This document shows positions 32,111 to 43,814 of a stretch of DNA of 64,000 nt, in pieces (positions within the stretch are counted from its first letter, which is position 1; each line of letters starts with the position of its first letter). Under the pieces are notes generated by a model. That model had not been told where the DNA came from, made no database searches, and saw only the letters and a list, made by a program, of their open reading frames with translations. The position numbers and the translations under genes are program-made. Location: NCBI RefSeq assembly GCF_022682495.2, contig NC_071388.1, forward strand, positions 177,287,622-177,351,621. The letters run 5' to 3'. The DNA is from Desmodus rotundus (taxonomy: Eukaryota > Chordata > Mammalia > Chiroptera > Phyllostomidae).

Positions 32111-34166
32111 GATAATTCCTTTTATATTTTTAGCCCAGGCCTTCTCTTCACCTGCAGATTAGTCTAGCCACCTGCTTACCTGAACATCTCAAAGGCATCA
32201 CAAATTCAGTATGTTCAGAACCAGCTGTTGTTATTTGCCAGCCCCACTCCTGGCAGCAGCACCTCTTACAGAAGTCTCCATCTCATAGAACTCGGTTCTT
32301 CCAGTTGCTTAGATGAAAACCCGGAGCATCTTTGACTCCCCACATCTGGTTTGTCATTGAGGCCTGAGGGCTCCATCCCCTAACCACCTCCACTCCCCTC
32401 CATCTCCCTTGTTCAGCCCATCATCTTTCTCTTTTTAGCTCTTTTCCCTGCTTTTGTCCTCGCCCATCCACCACATTCTAGATCAACACACCAGCCAGAG
32501 CTATCTTTTATAGTGATCCTTTAAGGATTAGACCATGTCACTTGTGTGCTTCAAACCCCTTAAGTGGTTTTCCCATCTTATTCAGAAAAAAGCACCAAAG
32601 CCCTTGTTTTCCATCCTCCTTGAGCATTCCAATCCCCTCCTGCTGCCCTGCCTCCAGTTTTCCTAATTGCACCTCATCTCCTCCCCCTCTCCCCAGAAGC
32701 ACCCTCTGCCTCTTGCCCATCTCTCCATGTGGAACAGATGGCCTGCAGACACTCTCCTGGCTACCTCTTCACATCTCGTGAAGCATCCTAACTAAAATTT
32801 CCGTCTCTACCACCACGTTTCACATCCTTTCCCTACTTTACTGTTTTCTCCCATTGTATTGGCATCACAGTCTATTAGTAACATTAAACATTTTGCTTAT
32901 TTACTGAGTTAATTTTGTGCCCCCTAGGATGTCAGTTCTGGAAGCGCAGGCATTTTTGTCATATTTCACTTACTGTCGAATAAAGAATGAATGAGCTAAT
33001 TCTCATACTAGGAAGCTAAAGTTGTAAAAAGAATGAGAGAGTTGTTACAGACAGGTTCTATAGTCTAATGAAGAAGAAAAGTAGCCATTAATTACAGTTT
33101 TTTGATACATGTTACAATAGAGTGGTACACCGTGCTTGTGGAACTACAAAGAAAGGTTGGTTTAAAATCTTGGGAAATAAAATTAAGGAAGTTTTTCTGG
33201 AATAGGAAATCTGAGCCAAGTCTTAAAGAATGTGGAAGAGTATATGAGAAGGAAGAGGAAAGAGCGTATGAAAAACAATAATAAATAGCGTCATTCTTTG
33301 ACTAGTGAGTCTACTCTTGGGGCTGTATTCTGAGGAAATAACCTAAAATTCCTACTGCTAATAAAGTAAGCAAGCAAACAAATCAAAAATAAATAAAGTG
33401 TTCTTTGCAGTAGTATTTATAGTGTCTCAATTTTATTGAAAATACCTATCTAAATGTCCATGAAAAGGGGGACAAATTATTCACATATATTTTAGGATTT
33501 TAATGACACTGAAATTATGTATTTTCTAATTTTAAGTGGAAAAAATGGTTCAAAGGGTTCTATCCACGTGGTCATCAGGTAGACGTTGGCCAGACGGTGA
33601 CGTCACCCAGCACACCGCGCTAAAAGGGTCAGAGTTTACCCTGTAAATTTGGGAGAGCCATTAAAAGGTTTAAGCAACAATGGCATGCTCACACTCTTGT
33701 TTTAGGGTGACGACTGGATGCATAGAGGAAGTTTGTATTGATTTGTAGTCGTTTGATAAGACAGCAATAGTGCCAGCAGTTCAGTTTGAGGAGCCCGCAG
33801 GACATCCGGAGGGAGGCATCTGGTTTCCGGCGGCCGTGGGTTAACAGCTGCTCACTAACCTGTGTGAAGCATGTCTACACCTTAACAAGTGTGGCCACGT
33901 GCCTGGCTGGCGCCTGGCTGTGGCCGTGACAAACAACGTGGGCGTCGGCATTCAGGGTAGAGTTGGCACAGGGAAGGCACAGTCCCTGTTCTACCTGCAG
34001 TGTACACATGTCAGAGAAGATACTTCTGACAAACGTCCTGTGAAGGAATGTCAGAATTAAAAGTTCTTCTAACAATAAAACTTGGGGAAAATAGAGAGAA
34101 AAGATGTAATAAAATAGTCCTCTTACTAGAGTCATATGGAGGAAATTGCCAGTTTCAGTCTTAATC

Positions 34167-34350
34167 CAGGGGTTGGCGAACTTTTCGGAGAGGGTTAGAA
34201 ACTAAATACTTAGGTGCTGTGGATAACCTAGTCTCCGTCACAAGTATTCGGCGGTACCATGTGTAGGCTTTCTGTTGCAGCTACTCAGCACTGTTGGACA
34301 AGAACCATAGCCTCCGTGAGCTGATCACACACTACTGCCACAGACCTGTA
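34167..34350 (+). repeat. hAT-type relic with CAGGGGTTGGCGAAC end
   Basis: The left end CAGGGGTTGGCGAACTTTT matches the terminal sequence of a common mammalian hAT family. The interior (GCAGCTACTCAGCACTG..) also fits. The right end is not found, so it is partial. Confidence 0.55.
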
Positions 34351-35555
34351 AGCCGAACAGGCGACCAGCATGACGCAGGTCTTAAATTGGACCCTCAGGA
34401 GATTGTCAAATAGCGCTGTCAGTCAGCACGGTAGTCGGATTAATTGTACTCATTATTTAAATAATGGTGTTTCTTCTTAGGCAGGTGTTACTTACTTAAC
34501 ACTACATTTCTGCTCCCTAAACCTCAAAACACCAAGATATTGTAAGGAGTAAAGCTTAGCAATTAAGAGAGTAGCATAACTGCCATCTTCCATACTCATT
34601 GTGGAAACAACAGACAGGAAAGTGAATGTGAAAACTGGAAGCAGCAATTCTTTCCCAGTTTTGATTACGTTTGGGTAGAAAGAATGTAGGTTTTATTAAT
34701 GTACAAGTATTTCTGCTTCTACAGATCTAATTGACTTAAAGATTTCCATGATATAGTTTGACCTACGGATTATTCTTAAATGTAATAGTATATGTGTGTG
34801 CTGTAGAAGTTGAACTATAAACGTTTCAATGTACTGTTGCTTTAAAGATATTGGGGACTTTCTAATATTTAAAGTTGTGTCACTATTAAGAGAATAGAGT
34901 GTTCAGGGCATGCAGTGTGCGTGACTTGGTGGCAGTTACGCTGGCTGATGCACTATTTTCTGTGTTGTTGTTGGAAGGACAACAATGCTACTTAAGGGCA
35001 TAGAAATGCCAATTTTGAATTGTCTGTAAATGTCTATCCCTGCTGTCACGTGCAGGTGGAAATGAGAATTTTAAATGGAAAGGGGTAAAGAAATGATACA
35101 GTTTTAAATTAGATATCCCCAAAGGGGATCTTACTTTCTCAGTGAGCTTAAGTTAGATGGTAAGTGTGGGATTTGTGGTCTTCTTTTCTGAGAGTTGTAT
35201 TGGTAATAATTGGTGGTCCTACACTTTAGTATAAAGTAAATGTCAGAATTGATAAGGTCGGTGGACAGTAAGTAACTTTTAAAAATGACTAACATATATC
35301 ACGTGCATTTGTCGGAGAATGAAGAGGGAACAGAGTTCGTATTTACTTAGTACGTAGCCAGAGCATAAAATTTCTCTCTCAGTGCCTGACTGAAATCTAA
35401 AATATGGTACGGTTAGCACTGTGTTCAATAAAATAATTATTTTATTTGTACTATACTTTCGTCATTACTGTTCTTAAGTAGGAAAAGGGGGGGTGGAATT
35501 TGAGCAGAATACTGTATGGAATTGCTCGTAAATACCCGTGTGGCTTTTTCCCCAG

Positions 35556-35714
35556 CTTCCAGAAATGCTGCATGGTGACGGTGACAATGAAGAGCACGGC
35601 GTTTGGCCAGTGGGGCAGTTCATTCTGCAGAATTTAGGGCTGCTGTTCGGGTTCGCCGTCATGCTGGTGATTGCCCTCTATGAAGACAAAATTGTGTTTG
35701 ACTTCCAGTTCTGA
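35556..35714 (+). CDS. SLC39A10: SLC39A10 last coding exon: TM8 and C-terminus
   Basis: Acceptor TTTTTCCCCAG; 52 codons (residues 783-834) and TGA at 35712-35714. It reads LPEMLHGDGDNEEHG, then VWPVGQFILQN and TM8 (about 803-824, GLLFGFAVMLVIALYED), ending KIVFDFQF. The short extracellular C-terminus is typical of ZIP proteins. Residues 798-799 read VW where I recall FC in human ZIP10, a possible lineage substitution. Frame and stop are intact. Confidence 0.97.
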   Translation, partial: LPEMLHGDGDNEEHGVWPVGQFILQNLGLLFGFAVMLVIALYEDKIVFDFQF

Positions 35715-38285
35715 CCATTCCCGGCGGCGGTCACTATTGATTACGAGAATTACTGTGCAGCTTTGCATCTGTTCCTCGTACTGTATGCGCATCGCTCAAA
35801 GAAGAGTCAGTGGCTTGCACTACTTACCAGTTCCGTAGATTCGAGCCTGCCCCCAAGACTGGTGCTCAGTACTGCTTTCCCTGTGTGAAGGGGGCTTTTT
35901 AAAAAAATGTAAAGCTTGTGATATAGAAAGGAGAAAATGGGATTCCATGAAACAATGTTGGTATAGACTTTGGAAAACAAGAATCATATTAAACACTAAC
36001 GTAGTCTCTTTATTAGTAGAAACTTCTGTGGCTATGCAGAAATAGAAATTGAACCAAAAAAATCACTTAAACTTCAAAAATATTTTAAATGGACTTTGGC
36101 AGACTTTTCTTTGTGCTAAAAATGACTTGTAGTGTCCTTTAATTCAGCTACATATATACGTATGGTAATAGGGATCAACTTGATGACTTTGAAAATGAGT
36201 AAAGTAGATTATAGGACCTAGAGGGAAAGCTCAGGCTGCATTAGAGTATGAATTTAGCATTGGGAAAAGCCCTTATTCTTGAATCTAGAGTTACTATTTT
36301 TGTATATATTTGCATAGTGTTTAAACTTGCAGCCTAAACTACTGAAATTTGTGATTGTATGTTTGTGTGAGCTTCAGTTAATGAAAGATTCATAATGGTT
36401 CTTTTTATAATATTATACTTGGTGTTTGGGGTTTTTTTAAATTTTTGTTTTGTTTTGGGGTTTTTTGGTGGGGATAGGAGGTTGGAGCATGTGGGAAAAT
36501 GGTTCTTTTGTTACTAAAAATGTAATCGTCTAGAAGATTTCAGAGAAGTGAAGAACCCAAACGTGGTCTAAATATTCAATTTTCCTACTTTAACAATACT
36601 AACTAGTTACTTGGGAAATTCAAGTTCCAAACGTGCTTATCGCTTTGCCAGCTGGCCCTGGACCACACTGTGGCTGGCAGTGAGCCCAAGGGGCCGTGTC
36701 CGTGATCTGTGCGTGGAGCGAGCAGACGGTCATGCGGTGATCTCCACTGACACTGTGGCTGTCGTAGTACCAAGTGACTTGGAAGGTGTATTTAACTAAC
36801 TCAGCCGAAATCACTTGATCATTTTGTGCCAAGATATGCTGTTAGTGCCTAACAGGGATTAGTCTCCTTTTTAGGTGCCCTGTTCTCCTACCATAATTGT
36901 GATTGATTTGTGAGAAGTGCAAGCCATGTTTATTCTGAATTTTGACCTAATAATTTGTAGCCTAGTCCGATGCATGTAGCTTTCTGTTTACACTTTGTGC
37001 CACATGGTCTTCATTTATGCAGGTAAACTGTATTTCAACTGTGCAGGCAGCTTTCTTTTAATCTGCTTGGCTACCAGTATAGCTGCTTTAAAAATCTTAT
37101 TGTTCAGATATTGAAGAGCCAAACTCTTTCCATTCCATTGTCATGTTTTCATTTAGTCCTCTTCCTTTCCCAAGTTTCTTTCGTCTTACTCCATAACTTT
37201 AGAACAAAAAACGAAACTTTGAGATCAGCACATGCATCCAAGTGTTAATGGCCAGTGTTTCTTCTTTATGCTGTAAGCAAGGGAGTTTAGGTCTTCTTTC
37301 TTAATTTATGCCTGAATTTGGAAAATTATTTCTGGCTTTCTCCATGGTCTCCTGTAACAAGTAGGAGTTTTATACGTGGAGCATTTTCACCATTGGGCAC
37401 TGAATTAGGACAGCCCTCATCTCATTGCTTGGCCTTCAAGCAACCGAGCTACATGGTGCTGGCGTTTTATTTAGTACTGCCAAACTCACGTGAGTCAAGG
37501 GTCTTTCTTTCTGAACCAAGATATATTTATAGTTCATTTTTGAGTTTTGTATTCAGAGCGGATTCTGCATTCCATGATTATTAAATCTGCTTAATTTTAA
37601 AACTTTTATGAAAAGCAACAGCTGAAATATACTCCCAGTCTTAAACTCCTGATTTAAAGTGAATAGGTTATGCTGAAATATATATAGTTTTAGATTTTCT
37701 CAAAAATAGTATTATCTTTATTTGCTGGATCTTTTTAACTTTTTAAGAAGGCTGTACCAGTTGCTGCTAGTGTTTTGTTAGGGTTCCACCAGTATTTAGT
37801 TTTCACATCATTCTAGTGTATGATTTCAAGTCTTACTAGACAATCTGAATTCCACTACATTTCTGTTTGGCTCCAACATTCCAGTAGCTTGACCAGTCCA
37901 CTTTAACACGTGTTTGTTGGAGTTTGTTACTGTTACTTGTACAATGCTGTCACTGTGTGACATCCATATGAAATTTGGTGTATATCACATTGCATTCAAT
38001 CAGCTGTGATTATGCTTAGAAATACTATAGTAACTAGATGCAGTGTGAATTTTCTCCATTAACAATAAGTCAGTGGCTTAAATGTGATTATGGTCCTGCA
38101 AGGTGATACTTGCTAAAATAGCTAAACTTTTTTGTTGTTGTTGTTATAACTGAATCATTTTTTAAAAAATTTATAAAGCTGGAAATGATCAAATGCTGTT
38201 TTTTTCATTGTCAACAGTGGTGTGTCATTTTATGTATGTTCCTAATGCTTATGGAACTCTCCCAAAATAAAGTTATTAAAGAAGA
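35715..38285 (+). other. SLC39A10: SLC39A10 3' UTR
   Basis: About 2.57 kb of AT-rich, largely transposon-free sequence from the stop to the poly(A) site. Lack of repeats, in contrast to the introns, supports one continuous terminal exon. ATTAAA-like variants occur inside (for example near 35988), so shorter forms are possible. Small open frames inside it carry no recognisable protein. The 3' limit is estimated from the signal at 38266. Confidence 0.85.
38266..38271 (+). terminator. SLC39A10: SLC39A10 poly(A) signal AATAAA
   Basis: A canonical hexamer in the context CCCAAAATAAAGTTATTAAA, with expected cleavage 10-30 bases later (about 38281-38301). A second + strand AATAAA at 38391-38396 could serve a longer form, but it would lie inside the DNAH7 terminal exon. 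Confidence 0.85.
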
Positions 38286-38299
38286 ACGAATATACCAGT

Positions 38300-38516
38300 G
38301 TGTTTCCTTTAGTCTAATCTTTATTTCAGGACGTTCCCTTACACTGAATGAAGTGTGAATCCTTTCAAACACAGGCTGCATCTGCACATTAATAAACTCA
38401 TAAGTAAGTATAACTTGAGTCAAATCGATTTAAACTAAATGAACTTTAAAAAATTAAATCTATTTTCTATTTAATCATGTAAGAAGAAATAGGAACAGGG
38501 AAATGGTGTCTTCCAA
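38300..38516 (-). other. DNAH7: DNAH7 3' UTR
   Basis: Only about 200 bases separate the DNAH7 stop (38517-38519) from its poly(A) signal. The region is free of transposons. Its end collides with the end of SLC39A10. Confidence 0.8.
38320..38325 (-). terminator. DNAH7: DNAH7 poly(A) signal (TTTATT on + strand)
   Basis: The only AATAAA on the - strand that I see between the stop codon and the SLC39A10 end. Cleavage is expected at about 38290-38310, overlapping the predicted SLC39A10 cleavage zone. Confidence 0.75.
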
Positions 38517-38723
38517 TTACGAGTTAAGCTGACACAACAGTGCCACGCCCCGTCCAATCCAGTGCTCCTTGGGCTGGTCGGAGGGGAGAGTCATGGCGAT
38601 CACAAAGTTCGTAGAGTGGCCCGTGGTGGACAACGTTCCTCTCCGCTCGCTCGTCTTATACAACGGAGCGACGTAACTTGGTCGTTCTGGTATATCTAGC
38701 CTCTTACAGGGCTTTAGCCACAT
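38517..38723 (-). CDS. DNAH7: DNAH7 last coding exon: dynein C-terminus
   Basis: DNAH7 is an axonemal inner-arm dynein heavy chain, a AAA+ motor of about 4,000 residues that drives ciliary and sperm-flagellar beating. This exon (68 codons and TAA) follows acceptor TTCTTCCAG and reads [20 protein letters not shown], then [30 protein letters not shown] and [14 protein letters not shown]. The [16 protein letters not shown] block and the closing hydrophobic strand are conserved at the end of axonemal dynein heavy chains. The initial ATG is an internal Met codon at the exon start (phase 0), not a translation start. The match to my memory of human DNAH7 is close. Confidence 0.96.
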   Translation of the reverse strand: MWLKPCKRLDIPERPSYVAPLYKTSERRGTLSTTGHSTNFVIAMTLPSDQPKEHWIGRGVALLCQLNS

Positions 38724-39464
38724 CTGGAAGAAAGAGCGTAAAACTTCTCTAAGTCAAAGCTGTTGTATTTGAACATTCAGGCAGTATTGTTGAAGTTGGT
38801 TATATCTGCAAATTTCTGTGGCCAAATAGTTTTAATTTTTGTCAGCAGTACTGCCATCAAAACATTTTTTAGAGCTCTCCAACTATCTTCAGAACAAGTT
38901 TAGAAACTAAATGATTTCAAAAAAGTTATTTTCACCCACTCTGTCAAAAAGCATATTAACTGTCCGTCACCTCTCCACCATACTTACCTGGGGAAGACTT
39001 TGGTGCTTACGAACAAGTCAAATGTACTTTGAAAGGAGAAGACTGCCACCATTGATACTCAAAATCATGTTGCGTAATTAGTTAAAGGCCAACCCCAAAA
39101 TATTCTGAAAGGATTTTTATCAATGATGGTAGAATTAGATCACCTCATTTTAGGTGAATATTTTAAAGTTCCTATTACATATATCATACATATCCAGTAT
39201 ACCCACATTATTTTTATAGAGTCAGCCAAGTTCCTAGAATGGTAAGCATTATTGAACCTCACCAATCCCAAAAATCGGATTTAGGGGCAAGGTGATCTCT
39301 GAATAGAATATGAGTAAAGAACAAACTATCATCATAAAGATGAAATAATGGTTTTAGAATTTAATTGAATTCATTCTTTCTGTCATCACAATAGCTGCAA
39401 TCCTTTGAGGTGGTAGGACTTGGGAGACCCACTCTTCAGAGTTCTAGGTTTCATAGGTTAAAAT

Positions 39465-39528
39465 ACTTGCTGCCTAGAAGTCACTGGGTCTCTCACTGTA
39501 GAGACCCAGTGACTTCTAGGCGGCAAGT
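39465..39528. repeat. 29-bp near-perfect inverted repeat, 6-base loop
   Basis: The left arm (39465-39493, ACTTGCTGCCTAGAAGTCAC..) and right arm (39500-39528) pair with one mismatch around CACTGT. The right arm with its flank (TGTAGAGACCCAGTG..AAGTGAACAA) occurs again at about 41372-41409 with two changes. The stem is long enough for a stable RNA hairpin in either transcript sense. Confidence 0.88.
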
Positions 39529-40228
39529 GAACAAGCTAGTAAGGATGCTCGTGTTTCCCCTCTAGTTGTGGAATCCAGATTATTATAAGGGAGGGGTGTA
39601 TCATACAACATTTTCAGACACAGCTGAGTATAAGGACTTAGAGCACTGGAGTTGGATGTATTTCATTTTCATCCAAGAGTAGGTTTTTCTTACTAAGTGA
39701 CTTACTTATTCAGGAGAATCATCCACATATAAATTCCTTCCATTTACTGCAACTTCCTAAAAGTGTCCATGTGAAAGGAAAAAAATTCAGTACCAATCAA
39801 CTCCTGAAATTGCACATTTGTCCTTGTGACTTTCAATTTGGGTCTCGTCTTTGAAACTCTCTGCCCACAGTATCTTAGCTGATTTCTTATCATTGGCTGT
39901 CAGCAGGTCCCCTGACCTGTTGGAGATGCTCTGAAGGATTTTTGCCTGTCTGAGCTGTTCCCAGTGCCCCACAAACAATTCAGGTAAATTTACACCCTCA
40001 ATTTTACCACCATCCCAGACTGTCCAATTGTGGGGACAATCTGTGTAGCCATTTTCTCATGGTACAGTAACAGATGGAAGCTTAATATTTGCATAGTTTG
40101 GTCTGCCCATGCTGAAGATAGGTGCTTAGAGAACGTAACTTTTTATGTGGGTGGTATTCATATAGTAATCTAACCTGTAAATTTCACATTTTTAGGTCTT
40201 TTATGTAAGAAAATTACATGATAAAACT

Positions 40229-40244
40229 GTGTGTGTGTGTGTGT
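40229..40244. repeat. (GT)n microsatellite
   Basis: Eight GT units followed by CCATGTATGC. It is a simple repeat in the last DNAH7 intron. Confidence 0.9.
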
Positions 40245-40911
40245 CCATGTATGCAGCTGATCCTCACTACTCCTGGGTTGTGTGTGTGCAGAGTTGCTGA
40301 GCATTACAGCGTATTTGTGATCCTTCGGTCAGTACTCTGCATTTTCATCGTCATTTGCAAGCATCCTCCGAGAGCAAAAACTGTGAGTCACCAGCAAGCA
40401 CATTCCCAGCTGAGGCTGAACCTGTGACATCTGACTTTTTGTTTTATCTCTCATAACTAAACAAGTATCCTTTTGACAATTTATTCAATGCCAAGTTTAA
40501 AACATTTTAGTGGTTCTTTGTTGGTGGTGACTTCTCTGTTTAAAATGGGCCCATGTACAGTGCTGAGGGGCTCCCTAGTGTTCCTAAGTGCATGAAGGCT
40601 GTGATGCGCCTGATGGAGAAAATACTGTAAGCTTCGTTAAGGCCTGAGTTGCAGGGCTGGTGTCCATGAGTTCAATGTTATGGGTCATAAGTAAAGTGCC
40701 TTTAAACAGAAACACAAATGAAACAAGGTCATGTATTGATCAGTTAACACAACTGTGAGCTTTTCTAGGAGCAATGTTTCAGCATTCACTAATTCAAAGT
40801 TGGCAGCAACTCTATGAAACATAATTACCCTGAATAACAAGATTTGACTGTATATACGTGTGTGTGTGTAAAATAACCCCCCATCTATATAGATCCTTAG
40901 AAAATACTAAC

Positions 40912-41015
40912 CACAGGCATTGTATCATAAAGAATTTTGGGATGTGATTCGGCAAGTCTCTTTATCTTTCTATTCCAGGAAGCTCCATCCAGAAATAATC
41001 CATGAATGAAAACAC
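40912..41015 (-). CDS. DNAH7: DNAH7 penultimate coding exon
   Basis: A 104-bp exon (- strand, acceptor TATATTTAG, donor GTG|GTTAGT) that completes a split Gly and encodes 34 residues: [20 protein letters not shown], then [14 protein letters not shown]. The [15 protein letters not shown] block is a conserved part of the dynein C-terminal domain. Phases join exactly to the exons on each side. The donor has T at +3, which is unusual but compatible with use. Confidence 0.95.
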
Positions 41016-42022
41016 CTAAATATAAAAGAAGCAGGTTAATGCAACCCTTTAAATATCCAAATTGAGTTCTGAATCCGAACTTCCTACGGATGAATACTAT
41101 ACGGGTTGTACGAGGTCAGCAGCCTAAGGCTTATTCTAAAAGGAAATGCAGTCTTCTGAGTGTTTTGTCTTAACACCCATATTTCAAGAATATCTGTACT
41201 TTTCTAAGTCAATTAATTCAGTAGTATAATTAAATGTGGAAGACAAAAGAGGAATTTAAATTAGCCTGTGGGAAGTTACCAGTGTGTATGAACAGGACTA
41301 GATTTATATTTTTAATTGGACAATATAATGTCAGAGACGATGAAATCTGCAACGAAAGTTACTCGTGCAATTGTAGAGACCCAGTGGCTTCTAGGCAGCA
41401 AGTGAACAAATACCCTCTGCAGATCTCTAATGTTCTGCGAGTTAAACTCCTCCTCCCTTCCAGGATTTACTCTCACTCCAAGGACAGACACGGGGGGAAC
41501 TCCCTCTAGAACAGCATGTCAGGCCAACAGCCGAAGAACACAACCGAGGAAGTAATGAAACCCGGTCACTTTCTCTGGCTGTCCGAATGTGAAAAGCCTC
41601 ATGATTTGAACATAGGCATCTGCACTTGCCAACGTTCATTGTATATTTGCACAGGTGTTACATGAAGCAATGTGGAACTGAGACCTAAATTTTACTTTAT
41701 TTGCCGTGTGACCTTGAGCAATTCGTTTAACTTTAGACTCGCTTTGTCACGTGGAGAACAGCTGGGAAACGTCTGTGACGCAGGAAGGCCTGCTTCGTGT
41801 ACCTTGCACAGTTGTTAGATCATGTCGGCTAATGCTGGTGAAAAGCACGCTGTGAAGTAGTACCTGAAAATCCACTTTGGCTGCCCAATAGGACTTTTGG
41901 CAATGATGATAACACTCCACATCTGTGCTCTCCAGTCTGGTAACCACTGGCTATTAAACACCTGACACACGGCTAGTGTGACCAAGGGATGGGATTTTTA
42001 GTTTTATTTAATTTCAATTATA

Positions 42023-42632
42023 CAGTCATGCACCACTTAAGGACGGGAAAACACTCCGAGAAATGTGTGATTAGGCAATTGTGTTGTTAAGCAGTTTCAT
42101 CGCTCTGCAAACATCACAGATGCACTTATAAAAACCCAGATGGTGGAGCCAACTACACACCTAAGCTGTATGGTGTAGCCTTAGGCTACAAGCCTGTCTG
42201 TGTAAAACGATGCAAGATTAAGTCAAGCACAGGAGAAAATGACGCGATCTACAGACGTGGCAAACACGAGATGCAAGAGGCTGCTGCCAGTGTAACGCAG
42301 CAAACTGTGTCACAGCAAACCTTGTAAGTAGAAGGAGTACATTCTAAAATAATGACAAAAAGGATCGTAAATACGTGAGCGAGTACCAGTCGTTTATTGC
42401 CCAGCATTGCGTGCTGTGCGTGCTGCGCTGTACTTTTACACGGCTGACGGCGCGGGTTTGTTTAGCCCAGCTTCACCGCAAACGCGTAACTGCGCTAAGA
42501 TGTCGTGACAGCTGTGACGTCACTAGGCCATAGGAAATTTTCAGCTTCGTTATAATTTTATGGGACTTCTGGGACCATCGTCCTGTGAGCGTTGTATCAT
42601 TGACCTAAACGTTGTTACAGGGTGCCTGACTG
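42023..42632. mobile_element. Tc1/mariner-type (Tigger-like) non-autonomous transposon
   Basis: Ends CAGTCATGCACC and (inverted) CAGTCAGGCACC are flanked by TA at 42021-42022 and 42633-42634, the target duplication of Tc1/mariner elements. The interior (GAGAAATGTGTGATTAGGC, CTACACACCTAAGCTGTATG, TTATGGGACTTCTGGGACCA) matches a common mammalian family of this superfamily. The 610-bp copy has no transposase frame. Confidence 0.75.
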
Positions 42633-42821
42633 TAGTTCACTGTAAAAAACCACAGGCAGATAATTCAATGATGGATGGGCTGGGGTGGGGGGAGGGGCAC
42701 TTACCCTTTCCCTTTTCTAGGGTTTAACTGATGGAAGGAAGAGTTGGAATAAAATGTTTTATTAATTAGCAAAGCACTTGTCCAATAACTTCGCAAATAT
42801 TACTCTAGTAAAGCTGAATGG

Positions 42822-42890
42822 CAAAATTGGGTCTTGGGTCTGGGGCAATTCAGGGTCTTGGGTGTCTTGGGTCTTGGGGCAATTCAGGGA
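42822..42890. repeat. imperfect tandem duplication
   Basis: GGGTCTTGGGTCTGGGGCAA plus TTCAGG is followed by a second unit, GTCTTGGGTGTCTTGGGTCT then TGGGGCAATTCAGGG: two degenerate copies of one unit with an internal GGGTCTT/GGGTGTCTT slippage pattern. Confidence 0.75.
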
Positions 42891-43814
42891 GTAGGCCCGC
42901 CTTAGGGAGAGCTAGGTCTGCAGTCACATCCCAGGAGCTACCTTCCCGGCCTGGCCACACTAACAGGTGGGACTAGGAGAAACAGAGGAGCCTCTGCAGA
43001 CACATCAGCGGAGCCACTTAGTACCCTGACCTGGCTGGCAGGTGTTCATAGCCCAGTAAATCTCTGGCACTAACCAATCAGATCATCTGTCCCTCACATG
43101 GTAAAGAAAGCTAACGTCACATGCAATAAACAGAAGAGTTCATTGCAACACTGAAGAGAAGTGGCAGTAGGAATGAACACTCCCTCAACCAGTAAGTTCG
43201 ATAGGAAATGTGACAGCGATCTTCACATGCGTTTTTATTTCTCATGGTTAATAAGGGTCTTCTGGAAACACAAGCTATAAAGCCACAGCTAGATGTTAAC
43301 TGGCTCCAGGTTCACAGCCGCTCCAACTCTGAGTCACACCTTTGCCATCTGTGAGATGTGGTCAGCACAAAGTATCAGCTGCAGTTTCTCCAAGTAAAGT
43401 ATCAGCTGCAGCTCCTCCCCTCAGGGCCCCATGAAAAAGCTGCTCCTTCAAAAAAGGCAGCTGCTCCAAACTGTTCCATGGAATCTTATTTTCTTTCTGG
43501 TAATTAGCCAAGTAGGAAGGAAAAAACTAGAATGACAAAATGGTTAAGTTGTGAATATCCGTGTTTATTGGTGAAAATGTGTGTATGTGTATGTGTATAC
43601 AAAACAATAAATCCATGATTTAGTGAATATGAGCTGTATAGATCAAACCGGGGCTGATACTTTGGGATTTAGTAAAATAGTTTATTTAACTGATGGTTAC
43701 TCTTTATTGTGCAATCTTGGAACACTAAATGGTCTTTACCGATCTTGAAGTAAGTTGTGCTTTATTCCTGCTCCATTATTTTCAAGATAATTTTATCTTT
43801 TAATAAATTCAAAT

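Larger units (their letters stand above)
29697..35555 (+). other. SLC39A10: SLC39A10 intron 9
   Basis: A 5.9-kb intron ending CCCCAG (35555). It contains two small hairpins (29927-29958 and 30584-30607), an L1 3' end (30.17-30.48 kb), two Ves-type SINEs, a C-tract at 30992-31002 and a hAT relic near 34.17 kb. A pyrimidine-rich stretch at 31.1-32.9 kb, outside the SINE, is unassigned. The rest shows nothing recognisable. Confidence 0.88.
38724..40911 (-). other. DNAH7: DNAH7 last intron
   Basis: A 2.2-kb intron between the last two coding exons. It contains a near-perfect hairpin at 39465-39528 and a (GT)n tract at 40229-40244. No transposon family is recognised. A 63-codon open frame at 39787-39978 (- strand) has no dynein similarity and is taken as chance. 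Confidence 0.88.

Noticed and set aside
38391..38396. AATAAA as the main SLC39A10 poly(A) signal
   Set aside because: The upstream hexamer at 38266 has a better context and avoids running into the DNAH7 terminal exon; the downstream one may at most be an alternative.
39787..39978. 63-codon - strand open frame in the last DNAH7 intron
   Set aside because: No dynein similarity; adjoining exon phases already close without it.
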